Program-made: the position numbers and the translations under genes
Assembly: GCA_033030425.1 (NCBI GenBank)
Contig: JAUFSD010000020.1
Coordinates: 1,322,898 to 1,386,897 of the forward strand
Direction: 5' to 3'
DNA: 64,000 bases
DNA from: Verpa conica
Taxonomy: Eukaryota > Ascomycota > Pezizomycetes > Pezizales > Morchellaceae
The notes under the pieces: model-generated
Told to the model about the DNA's origin: nothing
What the model saw: only the letters and a program-made list of their open reading frames with translations
Database searches by the model: none
Shown: positions 21,938-33,408 of the stretch, piece after piece
Layout of the letters: each line of letters opens with the position of its first letter
Position numbering within the stretch: the first letter of the stretch is position 1

Positions 21938-21991
21938 TTTTGATGGGGTATGCTTAGTCAGCCAATCACGAACATTTCTGCGTACTGACTG
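21938..21991 (-). repeat. Right terminal inverted repeat of the 12-kb transposon
   Basis: It ends in ATTTCTGCGTACTGACTG followed by TA, and matches the left end with a single difference in 54 bases. A long minus-strand frame that crosses this boundary (21716-22165) is therefore not a gene. Confidence 0.9.
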
Positions 21992-23224
21992 TACATGTAG
22001 CCGGAAATTATCAGTATACAAGTCAATCATGTAAATTATGGGTATTTGATTTAGAATAACTGACGAGGGGTAACTTAGTCGATAATTAGGGAAGAAGATC
22101 CTTGATGATATAGACTGGAAGGTGGCGGTATATGACTGCCCTGGGATATCATCAGAAGCAGTCACATGATTATTTGCTCATTATGTATGGTCACTGTGGG
22201 GAGATCCCAGCGGTGATACAAACTTGATTTAACTAGAATATGTCTACAGAAATCCGAGTAATATCGTTGAGCTTAAGAAATCTACCAGGAGATAGAGACA
22301 AGTAAACAACTATTAAGACTAAGGATTCCCATAGGTAAGGCAGGGAACGAAGGGTGTATGTAGCTTAACTGTCTAATCTTCAGTATTACTACATATCTTG
22401 AAATAAACAATATTGATAAAGCCAGGGTTACGCTAAATCGGTTGAGTGCCAACGAAATTTCCGTGTGGTTTTCTCAACGACACTAAGTGGCATAAATTCA
22501 AAGCTATACTGTCTAATTAACTCAAGAATATACACCATTAGGGTTTTTAAATTCATGTCACTGAATGGGGTGGCGAAAGTGGGCATTTCTACTACTCAAA
22601 CTTATATGGTTAGGGTTATATATCTATACTGTTATAAGATGGGAGGCTTCTGGCTTTCTGGTTCTATGATATTTATTAGTGCCCTTTATTCTGCCGGATT
22701 ATATTGTGTGAATGGCTGCAGTGGCTGTGTTATAGTACTACCGAGGGGTTACTTATGGACCTCAGAAGGCCCGGAGGTGTGGGCTGCACAATTATTTGTT
22801 GCTTTCTGTGTAGGTAATGGCCAATATATACTCTTACCTTATATATTCCAAGGTGATTCCACCCACGGCTTAATTCTTTGGGATCCCTAGCTTACATAGT
22901 CTTGGTCAGTAGTGTCACGTGAAGACTACATAAAGTTTTAGTCATACACTAGCTCATGATCCTCCATAAGAGGATCATGTCCTTGGATGGAGGATCAGCA
23001 ATATACATTACTTCATTTTTTCATCTTTTGATTGAAGATATCAGGAAGTTAGCCTTCCAGCCGGCGAATGTGTCTTAGGGACAGTGACCAGGTGCGACAG
23101 ATAGTGTTGAAATAGCTTTTTGGTACTAGCTCCTGTATCAAGCGTCATAAGTAATATTTACGCCGATGTATATTGGTAGCGCAACGACCCGTGGAACTGC
23201 AAAACCTAGCCCTGCGCTATAGCC
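21992..23224. other. intergenic, decayed repeats
   Basis: No gene could be supported. A 141-codon plus frame at 22465-22890 has no domain and an odd composition. Sequence near 22,995-23,045 resembles the 3' end of the dispersed repeat described at 23225. Confidence 0.45.
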
Positions 23225-23373
23225 ATATCCCGATGTGGCGCTGAGGCGCCGAGGCGCAGGTGGCTCGCCTACAAGCCTTGGCACGCTAGTCATTAGACAT
23301 CTCTCGTGGAGACCAGACGAGATATCATCATACATTACACTCAATTTTCTCGTCTTTTGAAGAAAGAAGTGCC
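23225..23373 (+). repeat. Dispersed repeat, copy 1
   Basis: It begins with GATGTGGCGCTGAGGCGC, continues through AGGTGGCTCG and CTTGGCACGCTAGT, and ends near CATTACACTCAATTTTCTCG and TTTGAAGAAAGAAGTGCC. The same blocks in the same order occur at 33409-34080 (minus) and 38443-38708 (plus). The family is not identified. Confidence 0.7.
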
Positions 23374-23590
23374 TCTAGTGCCAAGAGAGTTGAGATTGAT
23401 ATTGTAAAAGCCTGGGTAACCTGTTATGAACACGTCACAGTTTCAACCCCCTCATTACATGATACCCCCAGAGCTAGTTTAACTAGAACAGAATCCTTAC
23501 GGCATAAAAGCAATTGATTGAATACTTACTGAGTATCTTCTGCGAGTTACAAATATCCTCCTACCAGCGCAGCTCTAGACTAAATCTAAC

Positions 23591-24072
23591 ATGACCCGTG
23601 GTGTACCTCTCAAAACTAAGAAACTTGCCCAAGAAGACGCCGGGTTTAAGTGCTGGCTGTGCGGTTTAGAGGACAATGGTGTTCCCTTGCAGGTTTCTCA
23701 TGTTATACCCCAGTCTAAGTCAGGGCAACATACAGTAATCCCCCTTGTTGACTAAAATCTGGATTGACACACAATTCTGACATAAAGAAGTTCAAAATCT
23801 ACTGTGATATGAACCTAATCAGTAATAAGGATATCAACTCCATTGATAACCTTCTTTATCTCTGCAAGAACTGCGACAGCTACTTCGACGAGAAGGTCCC
23901 GGCGTGGATCGTTTTACCTACAGAACTAGAGGAGATCCTTTCTACCGAAGAGAAATTCCAAGAAGACCGAAAGGTTGCCGCCAAAAAGGGTACTGCAATG
24001 GGCCGCATACCCCTCACTGGAACCAAGCGATCTCGAGATATAAGATACCAAATTCGTGAGAATTCTGTGTAG
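23591..24072 (+). CDS. Small HNH-type protein, 142 residues
   Basis: Exon 1 (23591-23734) and exon 2 (23788-24072) join in phase across a 53-nt intron (donor GTAATC, branch-like TTCTGAC, acceptor AAAG). The protein has CWLCG near residue 23, the first histidine in SHVIPQS, the Asn in DNLLYLC, and a second Cys pair, CKNC. This is the layout of a zinc-ribbon HNH nuclease. The usual Cys-His at the end is Cys-Asp here (CDSYFD), so the last catalytic histidine may be missing. After it comes a PAWIVLP motif seen in fungal HNH proteins, then a basic tail. An unrelated larger HNH gene lies at 60303. Confidence 0.72.
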
Positions 24073-24377
24073 ACAGCTACGCTAAAACACCCTCCGTTTC
24101 GTCGGTGGGCTGGCAGCCCAATCTTGGCCATCGCTCATAGCTCAGTGTTGTTTAGACCGCTGAATTGTTTGTCTAAGAGAGTTGGAGAGATATGACGATA
24201 TATCCTCCAGCAAGAGAAAACCCTAAACCCCAATATGGGCTGCCTGCCCTAGATCCTCAAACATATCAAATAGAGATACACGTGACTCATAGATGAAACA
24301 GAACATCGGATATCCTAATTAGGAAGCATCTACAACACTCAGCAATTATCGGCAGGCATATACGCCTCTCGGAAGAA

Positions 24378-24776
24378 ATGTGTGGTATCCCCGATCAGGT
24401 CGCAGAAACGCTTCACCGGCTACTTTTTCTTTATGGAACCCCTGAACCAAAGGTCGTATTGCAGCCTGGGTCTCCTCTGGAGAGTGGCAAACGGAAACGC
24501 TTAAATACCGATGACGAGGACGACACTACTCTGGCTAACGCTCAAATAGTCAGAACCGGACATAGTCATGATACAAGAGCCACCCGATCCGTTCCCCGAA
24601 ATAAGAAGCGCGTAGCCTTTGATAAGCGTGGAGCAGGTATAGATTCAGAGACATACTCAGAGGGGGTCTCAGACACTAAAAGACCAGCTACCAAAGGAAG
24701 GAGATCAGGCTATGAAGGTTATGAATCTAGGGTTACACGATCTACAGAACTACCTCCGACTCAAAAAAACGAGTAA
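24378..24776 (+). CDS. Hypothetical low-complexity protein, 132 residues
   Basis: The open frame starts at the ATG at 24378. The first 30 residues could form helices (IPDQVAETLHRLLFLYG). The rest is Ser/Thr/Arg/Lys/Asp-rich and probably disordered, with basic clusters (GKRKR, RNKKRV, KGRR) that could act as nuclear signals. No domain was recognised. It follows the small HNH gene by about 300 bp on the same strand and might be a separate short gene or an exon. Confidence 0.35.
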   Translation: MCGIPDQVAETLHRLLFLYGTPEPKVVLQPGSPLESGKRKRLNTDDEDDTTLANAQIVRTGHSHDTRATRSVPRNKKRVAFDKRGAGIDSETYSEGVSDTKRPATKGRRSGYEGYESRVTRSTELPPTQKNE

Positions 24777-25615
24777 ATCCACTGGTGGAGTAAATAACTA
24801 GTGAGTACCTGTTGCAACAAGTGGTTGCCACGATTTGTCTTATTTTATTTCTAGCGGCCCAGGGTTCCAGTGGAACCTCTTGGCATACTATATGTATTTG
24901 TTCCATAAAGGAGGGCTTTGCGCTGGTAATTTCTGTTTTATTAGGATAAGGATTGAAATTGTTACAGCTCTTTGAACTTTGGTACTCTCTTGAGATTGGG
25001 AAAGCCTTCTCCGTAGATTTGGATAGCGAGAGATGGTATGGGGCTATCACGGTCTTTTCCCTGTATTTCGTGATTTTCACGATTCACCCGGGTGTGCCCA
25101 TTGGAAGGCCTGGGGATATTCCTGGATCGGCTGGGAAATTTATGGTATATGAGTACGTTCCTGGGTCGAATAAAACAAAGAAAACTACAAGACCCACTGT
25201 AGGAGTGATAATAGGTAACAATTGGATCCGGAAGTATCTTCACTTGCTAACCTACTTATACATCTATGGTGACTAACCTACAAAACTAGTCTCTTACCTC
25301 TAGTTACGGAGGCTCATAGACTAATGTGAAAGTGCGCCATTCAGGACTCGGAGACTTTATTGGTATTTGACGTTCTCAACACATTGTGGGAGGGAGAGAA
25401 GAGCTAAGGGCAAGGTATATATAAGATAAATGTCTTGCCGGGACTAGCCCCAGATATAACGCCTCCGGGCATGTAAACTAGAACAACTTTCCAAGACAAG
25501 AAAGAGTGCCCCCACAACATTCTATGAGTGGGAACTGGCCACAAAACACTTTCCGCTAACTCCTGCTTTCGCAATATTTCTACTGGATACCGTCACCCAC
25601 GATTATATTCGCTAG
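24777..25615. other. intergenic
   Basis: Frames of 90-110 codons exist on both strands around 24.95-25.27 kb, but none shows a domain or splice evidence. No repeat was recognised. Confidence 0.4.
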
Positions 25616-26633
25616 CTAGACTGGAACCCAAAACACAAATTTTTCATCCAATCCCCCAAACATATCTGCATGCTCCCCCTTAATAAAAAAGCACCGGTAA
25701 ATACCTTCGGAGGTTTTTGCACCAACCGAGATCATTTCCGTTCCTTGCCGGTATGACTGGAAGGCATAAAAGTGTAGTAGTTCGGCCCATGGACTGGAAT
25801 AATTGTAGCTACCTAGGTCGGTTGATACCCTATGTGTTGTTTGTTTGTTTTCTGCAATCATAACTTTTACTGTGCCGGGCTCGAGTGATGTAAAAGCTTT
25901 GAAAGCAAATTTTGGGCTCCAATCTGCTTGGTCCAAAAGAGAGCGGCCTACCATCTCACGTCGCGGGTTACCGGCCGAGCAAACATAGAAGGTAGAAGCA
26001 TTTACCTGGCTCAGTTAGTACACATAAAATCTAAGGCTGTATAGAAACACTCACTGGCATAGGTAGTGCACTCGCTAAGGTAGTTTCAATAGGTGTTGCC
26101 ACTAAAGCCGCACTCGCTGCTTCACGCTCCCGGGCGGCCTCTAATATTTGGCGCTCATAGCGTTCGGTTATTTGAGACAAGCGCAGTTCATGATATTCAG
26201 ATTGTGTATTGAGTAACATTTGCTGTTGGTAAAGCAGTGGTGATATATATGCATTGCGAACCTATAATACTTACTCCATTAAGTAAGGTGCGACAATTCC
26301 CGTCGGAGGTAGGGACATACTGTGCTGATCAAATTGTTGAAGACAGTACCCGTAGGCAGTGATCGTGCTAAGCCAGCATTGAATTCTGAGTGAATTAGCT
26401 ACTCTAACACAGGGTGGCAATATTTATAGTACATGCGTACCGTGGAAAATTGCTTCAAGAGTCTCCTTCGTGAGATATTGATCAGGCAAGCATTGAGCTG
26501 GTAGGGCGGGCAGAGGTGAGACCTGATTATATTTGTCAAGCTGTGATAAAGATTTATCCGGTAGACTTATCGTATAATATCTTACCTGTTCATTGACAGA
26601 ACGACTACGGCTGCGAACTCCCTTGGCTATCAT
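25616..26633 (-). CDS. Five-exon protein of unknown function, 245 residues
   Basis: Exons 26633-26586, 26522-26441, 26324-26275, 26222-26055 and 26005-25616 join in phase; donors are mostly GTAAGA/GTAAGT/GTGAGT and the acceptors are CAG, one after CTAACTGAGC. The protein begins MIAKGVRSRSRSVNEQ. It continues with a helical, coiled-coil-like stretch (ITERYERQILEAAREREAA) and ends in a 130-residue C-terminal region (SAGNPRREMVGRS, SYNYSSPWAELLHFYAFQSY, FVFWVPV). I recognise no family. The perfect phasing over five exons is the main evidence that it is real. No signal peptide or membrane segment is visible. Confidence 0.62.
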
Positions 26634-27444
26634 TGGAGAGATATTGATTGTGATGCCAAGAAGTGGGGCAACCCTAACCCATCCCTCCTCGCCGGAGCCT
26701 CACTACAGGTTGAAAAGAGTTATAATGCGGTGCTTGGGGCACAGGTGGCTCATACTGAAGCTTTGGAACATTATTAGGTGCTCCACGAGAGAAGGGATCA
26801 TAAATTATTTTGAATTATCTCAACTTTAGAGAAAAGTACTTGGAAGTGTTATAACAGAAAGTCTACCAGCCATATCCTGAGGCTGAGAACGCCTAGGTTA
26901 CTCCCTATCTTAGTTTAGCAGGTCACCTGACGAGTTGATGATCAGATTAGATAACGCTCTCAGCGCCGCATCAGGGCCGCCCTAATCTGTGCGGGGGACA
27001 AAAGCGCTCGGGTTCAACTTGCAGGTATAGTATTATTGCTAGCTACCGAGTTAAACTGAGCACTGGGGAATCCTAGCCTTTTCGTATAATGATATCGCAT
27101 CGCATAGCAATAACCCTCCGACATTACCCCACATACAATCAGGCACTCCCACCCAATACACTACAGCCATCATTCATAGGGCCCGTAAGTCCTGTAGAGT
27201 ATCCTCAAGGCGGACATGTTGCAACCCGCAGAGATCACCAGATAACCTTATCGGTATCGCGTCGCTCCATTTACCCCTTTTGGGCCTGTAACCGAAAGGG
27301 TGGATGCCTGACATTCTCGGTGACTCCTCTCTTTATAAGAGGGAGAGGAATAACAAAAACCAGTCTTTCAACCCTCACCTACAATAATTTTTCGTCCCCC
27401 CAACATACCCATAGAGAAAGAGATAAGGCCTCCATTTACGCAGA
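26634..27444. other. intergenic, promoter side of the Dicer gene
   Basis: No gene supported. The stretch separates the minus-strand gene (25616-26633) and the Dicer-like gene, which are transcribed divergently, so both promoters should lie here. A MITE-like fragment (GGGGGACAAAAGCGCTCGG) lies near 26,994. Confidence 0.45.
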
Positions 27445-30400
27445 ATGAATCCCCCACCAAAATCCATTCCAGCCGGACCCGAGAGGACTCGTTCGCGAGG
27501 CTACCAGATGGAAATGCTCAATGAGAGCTTGAAAAGGAATATTATCGTTACTGTACGCGACACGCATTATATGTGTAGTCAAAGTAATATAAGCTGACCG
27601 GGTATGTGTGCTCCGTTGTGTAGATGGATACGGGCTCCGGAAAGACGCATATGTATAAACCACCGGATATCCGCTTTAGGCCTGATTCCAGGATACTCCG
27701 CTGACTATGTGATATTAGTGCCATACTCCGGATCCGTTCTTACTTGGAAACCGGGGAAGGAAAAGTATTGATATACTCCACCTTTGTTATACTCGCTTAT
27801 ATTAATTGACAGTAGATATGCTGGCTCTTAGTCCCCAGTGTACCACTAGGAACCCAGCAATTTGAAGTCCTCAAAGAATCTTTACCACCGGTTAATATCC
27901 AGTTCTTGAGCGGGAGCGATAATGTAGATAAGTGGAAGACACAGGATATATGGGATCGAGTTTTGAAGTTGCGAGAGAAGACAGCGACGGTTGTGATTAG
28001 CACGCATCAGGTTTGTCACCACCCAGGGTTGGAAATGATGAGGACCAGGATTGACGTGATGAGTAGATTCTGCTGGATGCATTGACCCATGGGTTTTTGG
28101 GTATTGATAGGATCGGAGTGCTGATATATGATGAAGGTTCGCCGACTTTATTGTTCTAACACTTGAGTTCCTGAATAAAAAAGAGTGCCTAGTCAGGTAT
28201 ATTACACGTACTGACTGAAAAGCTACACGCAGCGCACCACTGTGTCGGCAACCACCCCGCAAACCGCATCATGAAAGACTTCTACCACCCAAATTTTCAC
28301 CGTGATGTTCCCTCTATCCTCGGGCTCACGGCCAGCCCCATCGTCAAGTCTAAGCCAAATCAGCTTAGGTAGGTACCCCTACCAAGGCAAATGATCTGTT
28401 GCTAACTCATCTATAGGGTTATTGAGTCCAATCTAAACGCTATATCTAGAACACCGATCTTGAATCGTGATGAGCTAATGCAGTACGTTCATCCACCGGT
28501 ATTGAAGAATGTCCTATATGAGGCTGCACCATCCATTAAAAAGGTGGTTGAGATGAAGGTGGAGGATGAAAAGCCTTGGGAGGGGACTGGCGAGAAAAGG
28601 GGGCTTAGTCCCACGGGTGATGGGCCGGCGATTGCGAGGTTGAAGCTGTCGAGGACGGGGAGCGTTGACTTCAAGTAAAACCCCTAACCCTAAAATTCAT
28701 TTTCTTCGTTTATTTTGATATTCATTTCTGCCTCTCTCTCTTATTTTCTGTCCTTTTTGTGTGGCTTATCTAACTTCCATCCCATAGGACAAAGTCCCGG
28801 CAAACCCCCCCGTGGTGCACACCAGCACTCAGGTCCCTGCTGCAGGCTTATTCCAATATGAACATCATGGAGGACCCTAAAGTCCTACAACTCCTTGCCA
28901 CGGAGCCCCCTGACCTTACCCGAATCCAGCAGACAATCGAGCATAAGAAAACACGGTCGCAACACCAAATGCGAGGTATTGTAAATAAGGCTGGCCACGT
29001 CCTTACAGAATATGGTATCTGGGGAACGGAATGGTATATCACAATGATTGTAAAGAGGGCACTCGAGGCCATGGAAGAGGACTCTGAGTCAGATGTATTG
29101 GCGGGGTGGGATGAAGAGGAGAAGCGTTATTTCGGGGGTGTGTTGAGAAATGTCGAGGTGGGGGTAGGGTTTGGGGATGTAAGGTGGGGAATTACGGATA
29201 AGGTGAAGAAGCTGATCGCGTTATTGGTGATAGAGTTTAATAGCGAGGGTGGGGGAAGGGAGTTTTCAGGTCTGGTGTTTGTGGAACAGAGGGTTGGTGT
29301 GTCCGTTTTGGCGGAGATCTTGAGGGAACATCCCGAGACAAAGGATATATTTGAAGTTGGAACTTTAGTGGGGACATCGGACAATTCAGCAAAGACAGGA
29401 AGGTTGGTGTTTGAATTAGTCGGCTTAAGAGAGCAGAAAGAGACAATCGATGGTTTTAGGAAGAAGGCAAAGAATATTGTTATCTCAACGAGTGTGGTGG
29501 AGGAGGGTTTGGATATACCGGCCTGTCACTTGGTGGTTTGCTTTTCGCTTCCACAGAACGTCAAGAGCTTCATCCAGCGGCGAGGACGGGCGAGAAGAGA
29601 GAGGAGTACGTATTATCTGATGTTTGAAGAAGGCTCAGATACGAGGGCGAAGATCGGAGCGTTAGAGCACTTGGAGAGGGAGATGATAAAGGAATATATG
29701 GATGAGACCAGAGAGCTTGAGCACAGGTTGGATATTGATGAAGGCGAAGTGGATGAAGATGGGGTAATAAGTGATGCGGAAAATAGGAAGTTTCTTGTTA
29801 AGAGCACCAAGTATGTTTTTCTATTCTCATCTCATACTCATCTCACGCAATATTAATATTATATATAGTGCTTTGTTGACGCTTGATTCAGCTGTATCCC
29901 ACCTTCACCACTTCTGCGATACCCTCCCGTATACGGAATACACAGACCTCCGTCCCATATTCACCGTAGAAGTCTCATTGCCTGATCGAGGGTTATTTTT
30001 TCAAACAGACAAGAAACACTATCGAGCGGAAGTCCTGTTGCCAAACTCTGTACCACAAGCTCTGCGGCATGCAACGAGTAAATTTTCATGGGAAAAGAAG
30101 CGCTGGGCGAGGCGGGATGCTGCGTTTGAAGCGTACCTCGCGTTGTATAAATATGAGGACCCACTTATTAATGACCACCTGCTACCGCTTTCTTCAGCAA
30201 CTACCGTTACGAATATACCATATACGAGACCAGCTACCTCTCTTATGGTGAAAACGGTGGATCCATGGGAGGGTACGAGTTGGACAGAATCGACTGTAAT
30301 ATATGCTACACCGATTATACTACACATGCCGAACGCGGAACCGGTCGAGATGAATATACTAACTACCATGCAATGCCCTCATATTGACAAGATTCCAATC

Positions 30401-32512
30401 TATTGGACCAAATCCGAGATAGGGGAGGTTACTATCGGTGAATCATGCTGTCTCGGGGTAAATTGGAGTATTATTGAAAGAGCGAAAATAATTACGTACG
30501 AACTGTTATATACAGTACATACATCAAGGATGGGAGATGGTGTAATGAACCTTCCATACTTGTTCTTTTGGAAAGATGTTGGGACTCCAGCCTGGGGTGT
30601 AGAAAGTGATAAGAATAATAATGCATACGATGCATATAAGAAGGGCCACTTTTCACCAAAAGAGGTAGGGATCATCAGAGAAGCTAAGCAGGCGCACTCC
30701 CGCTACATATTTTCTCGGTGGAGGAACGATATATCACTATTGGGAGACGTGGATATCACCACGAAGTACAGTGGTAGACCGATCGACCTGGATCAGCCCA
30801 TCATGGAAGTCTATAAGTTTCCCAATCGCCGTGACTTCCTTCATCAGTTAGCGAATGAGTCTGAGCTGGAGACTATTCTTCTCCTTCCTCAATACTGCAC
30901 TATTGACAAAGTCCCATGGCACTACTCTCAGTTTGCCTTATTCGTCCCAGGGATAATTCACAGGATTAGTACAACCTTAATTGCTTCGAATATTCAAAAT
31001 ACCCTACTTTTATCGGTGGGTTTCAAGTCAACCTCCAAGGTTCTCACCGCACTATCTACCTCGTCAGCAAGGGAGCTGCATGACTACCAGCGGTTGGAGT
31101 TTCTCGGGGATTCAGTGTTGAAATTGTTAGCATCAGTCAATCTACTCGATGAGCACCCGTCATGGCATGAAGGAATGCTTTCTACCCGGAAGGCAGAGGT
31201 AATATCCAACACAGCTCTGGCTAAAGCAGCACAGGAGAAAGAATTGGCGAGATGGATCATTTCTGAAGAATTCACGGGGGCTAGGTGGGGCCTGCACTAC
31301 GATACCTCAGGGCATGATGGCTACAAGAAACAATTGGAACCTAAGCGTTTACTACATTCCGGAAATAGTCTATCGAAAAAGGTGCTGGCAGATGTTGTGG
31401 AGGCGCTTATTGGCGCGGCGTATGATGAAGGGGGATATGAACAGGCCCTTAAGTGCATCGTGGCGTTTGATCTTGATTTAGTCTGGAAACCGTTACGGAC
31501 AAGAGCGAGCTCCCTGCATGAAAGAGCGGGAAACTGCCCACGAGTTGATATATCATACCTCCGCGGTTTACAGGAGCTCCTCGGGTACGAATTCAAGAAC
31601 CAGGCCGTTCTTCTGGAAGCGATAACTCACCCTTCCTCTGAACTCCGTTCACCGTCCTATCAACGTCTGGAATTTCTTGGCGATGCACTACTCGATATGT
31701 TGGCGGTTGATGAGTTGTTTTTTGACCCAAAGCACCTCCTGCCGGCTGATATGCATCTGTATAAATGCTCTGTCGCTAATGGCAATCTTTTGGCGTTTTT
31801 ATCTATGGGTTGCTCAGCAAGAGAAAATATACCAAAGGTTGAGGAGTTAGGACGGGACAACTTTCATGTCATCACTCAGGAGCGGAAAACCAATATATGG
31901 GACTATGTTCATCTCTCACACCCAGAGATGATCAAAGCAAAAAGAAGATTTATCGACTACAACGAACGTTCCGGTACCCGTATTCAGACTCTCCTAGACA
32001 CAGGAACACACTACCCTTGGGTCGAAATCTCACCGCTAGAAGCAGACATAACAGGTAAATGTAAGCTTTTTGCAGACATGGTTGAGGCTATTTTTGGAGC
32101 AGTGTTTGTGGATTCCGCGGGAGACTTTGGGGCTATCAAGACATTGGCGGAGAGATTTGGCATTGTAGGAATTTTGAGGAGATTCGTGAAGGATGAGGTC
32201 AATGTCTTGCATCCTTTCAATAGATTGGCTGAAAGTGCGGCCAGGTTAGGTAGAGGACCGGTCTCATATCATGATAGTTTCGAGAACGGCTTGTATGCAC
32301 ATACGGCGTCGACTGAAGGGGGGGAGCTGGCTACCGCCAAGTCGACTTGCAAGGTGCACTCAAAGTTGTTGGCCGCTGAGATGGCTTTAGAGGTTTTGAC
32401 ACGGGCGGCGAATGATGAGGAGGATTTAAGGACACAAAAAAGCCCGGCGACTGAGACGTTTAGACCTGACTACGATGGTGACGTTTGTATGGGTGTTGAC
32501 CCTGCATCTTGA
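27445..32512 (+). CDS. dcl2: Dicer-like protein 2 (RNA interference ribonuclease)
   Basis: Nine exons (27445-27552, 27624-27652, 27719-27764, 27816-28010, 28067-28136, 28233-28368, 28417-28674, 28788-29810, 29869-32512) join in perfect phase into 1,502 residues. The DExH helicase carries the P-loop MDTGSGKT (residues 37-44), the DEAHHC box (about 149-154) and motif VI IQRRGRARRE (about 544). A Dicer dimerisation region follows from about 626. RNase IIIa has YQRLEFLGDSVLKL near 1028 and VVEALIG near 1129; RNase IIIb has YQRLEFLGDALLDM near 1219 and DMVEAIFG near 1358. The acidic metal-binding residues are present in both. The C-terminus looks like a degenerate dsRNA-binding domain. No PAZ domain was recognised, as is usual for fungal Dicer-2. 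The enzyme cuts double-stranded RNA into small RNAs that silence viruses and transposons. No lesion was seen. Confidence 0.95.
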
Positions 32513-33408
32513 AACCTTTTTTAGGAAATTAGCTGTAGACCTCCGGGTGGGTGGTGTATCTCTCCGAACACCTTTGCCACTGCAGTGAGAATTCCAATAT
32601 TTTACACCAGCTACATACATTTGAGATCTTAGAGCATAACTATTACTTGAATATTGCATTAGGCCACTCGCGAGTTCAGAGGGGAACATTGTACTATCTA
32701 CTTATCCCAATCGGTTTCCAAGCGGCTAGGGTGCTGGGACCAGCACCATAGGAGCTGACACATCAAGGTATATTTTGGTGTATTCGAGACGGGTATTAAG
32801 TGCTAAGGCAGAGGAGGAAGTTTTGCCTCCTTCCTAACCTGCTTCTTCATTATCTGTGGTGTAGAATTGAGAGGCACGATGCTTGACGCCACATGATAGC
32901 GAGATTGTGTGCCCACCCTAGATAATCTGATAAGGATAAGTGCGGCTCCGCGGCAATGCACAGACGGGAACACCCCGGTGTCAAATCTGGCCGCGAACCG
33001 CGAATCCGCTGAAGAGCAGCGATTAATTACTCCCATGAGCGCGATTCTTAACCTTCTCTTCCCCGATAGACACTCGGCCATACCATATCCCCAAAGTTCT
33101 CGCGAGCATGAGTTGGAAGTAGCACAATGCATCTCTTGAGGTTGACCTAGAACCTCACTGATAACGCTATATTTTTTACAAAGTGGCCTTAGCTTCAAAC
33201 AGAAGAAATAAATAGACACTCTTCATATTTAACCTAGATGAGGAAATGAAGAGGCCTCGCTGCCGGGCGCCGGTGGTGCCGTAGCTAGCCGTGCAGCTCG
33301 TCCTAAACCAGTCAAGCGACCGAGTGCGCTCATCTACTCAAGTCTGTTTTTGACAGTATATTTTTACCGGGACCCTCGTGTCAGATCATGCTCACCCTTG
33401 GCATTGAA
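32513..33408. other. intergenic
   Basis: Only short frames on both strands; none has recognisable domains. Confidence 0.45.

Larger units (their letters stand above)
9851..21991. mobile_element. 12.1-kb DNA transposon carrying a transposase, an unknown gene and a JmjC demethylase
   Basis: The two ends (9851-9904 and 21938-21991) are 54-bp inverted repeats that differ at one base, and TA flanks each outside edge. A second shared inverted block lies inside both ends (12849-12880 and 21827-21858). Inverted subterminal repeats with the core GTAACTGTGAACTTT follow at 13.05-13.24 kb and 21.37-21.56 kb. Between them are three genes with consistent intron phase: transposase (13284-15091, minus), unknown (17607-19211, plus) and JmjN/JmjC (19860-21297, minus). 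Two later insertions enlarge it: a Tc1/mariner cluster next to the left end, and a 1.7-kb hAT-like element at 15333-17014. Without them it would be roughly 7.5 kb. The interior is AT-rich compared with the flanks. The end sequence resembles a MITE at 33492-34004. Confidence 0.85.

Noticed and set aside
9851..21991. Starship-type giant element
   Set aside because: No DUF3435-like tyrosine recombinase is present, and the ends are long inverted repeats, unlike Starships.
21716..22165. 149-codon minus-strand frame crossing the right end of the 12-kb element
   Set aside because: It spans the terminal repeat border and its open part at 9.85 kb is likewise just end-repeat sequence, so the frame is a by-product of the repeat.
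22465..22890. 141-codon frame as a membrane protein
   Set aside because: Hydrophobic, but with no splice support or family resemblance; composition looks like translated AT-rich spacer.
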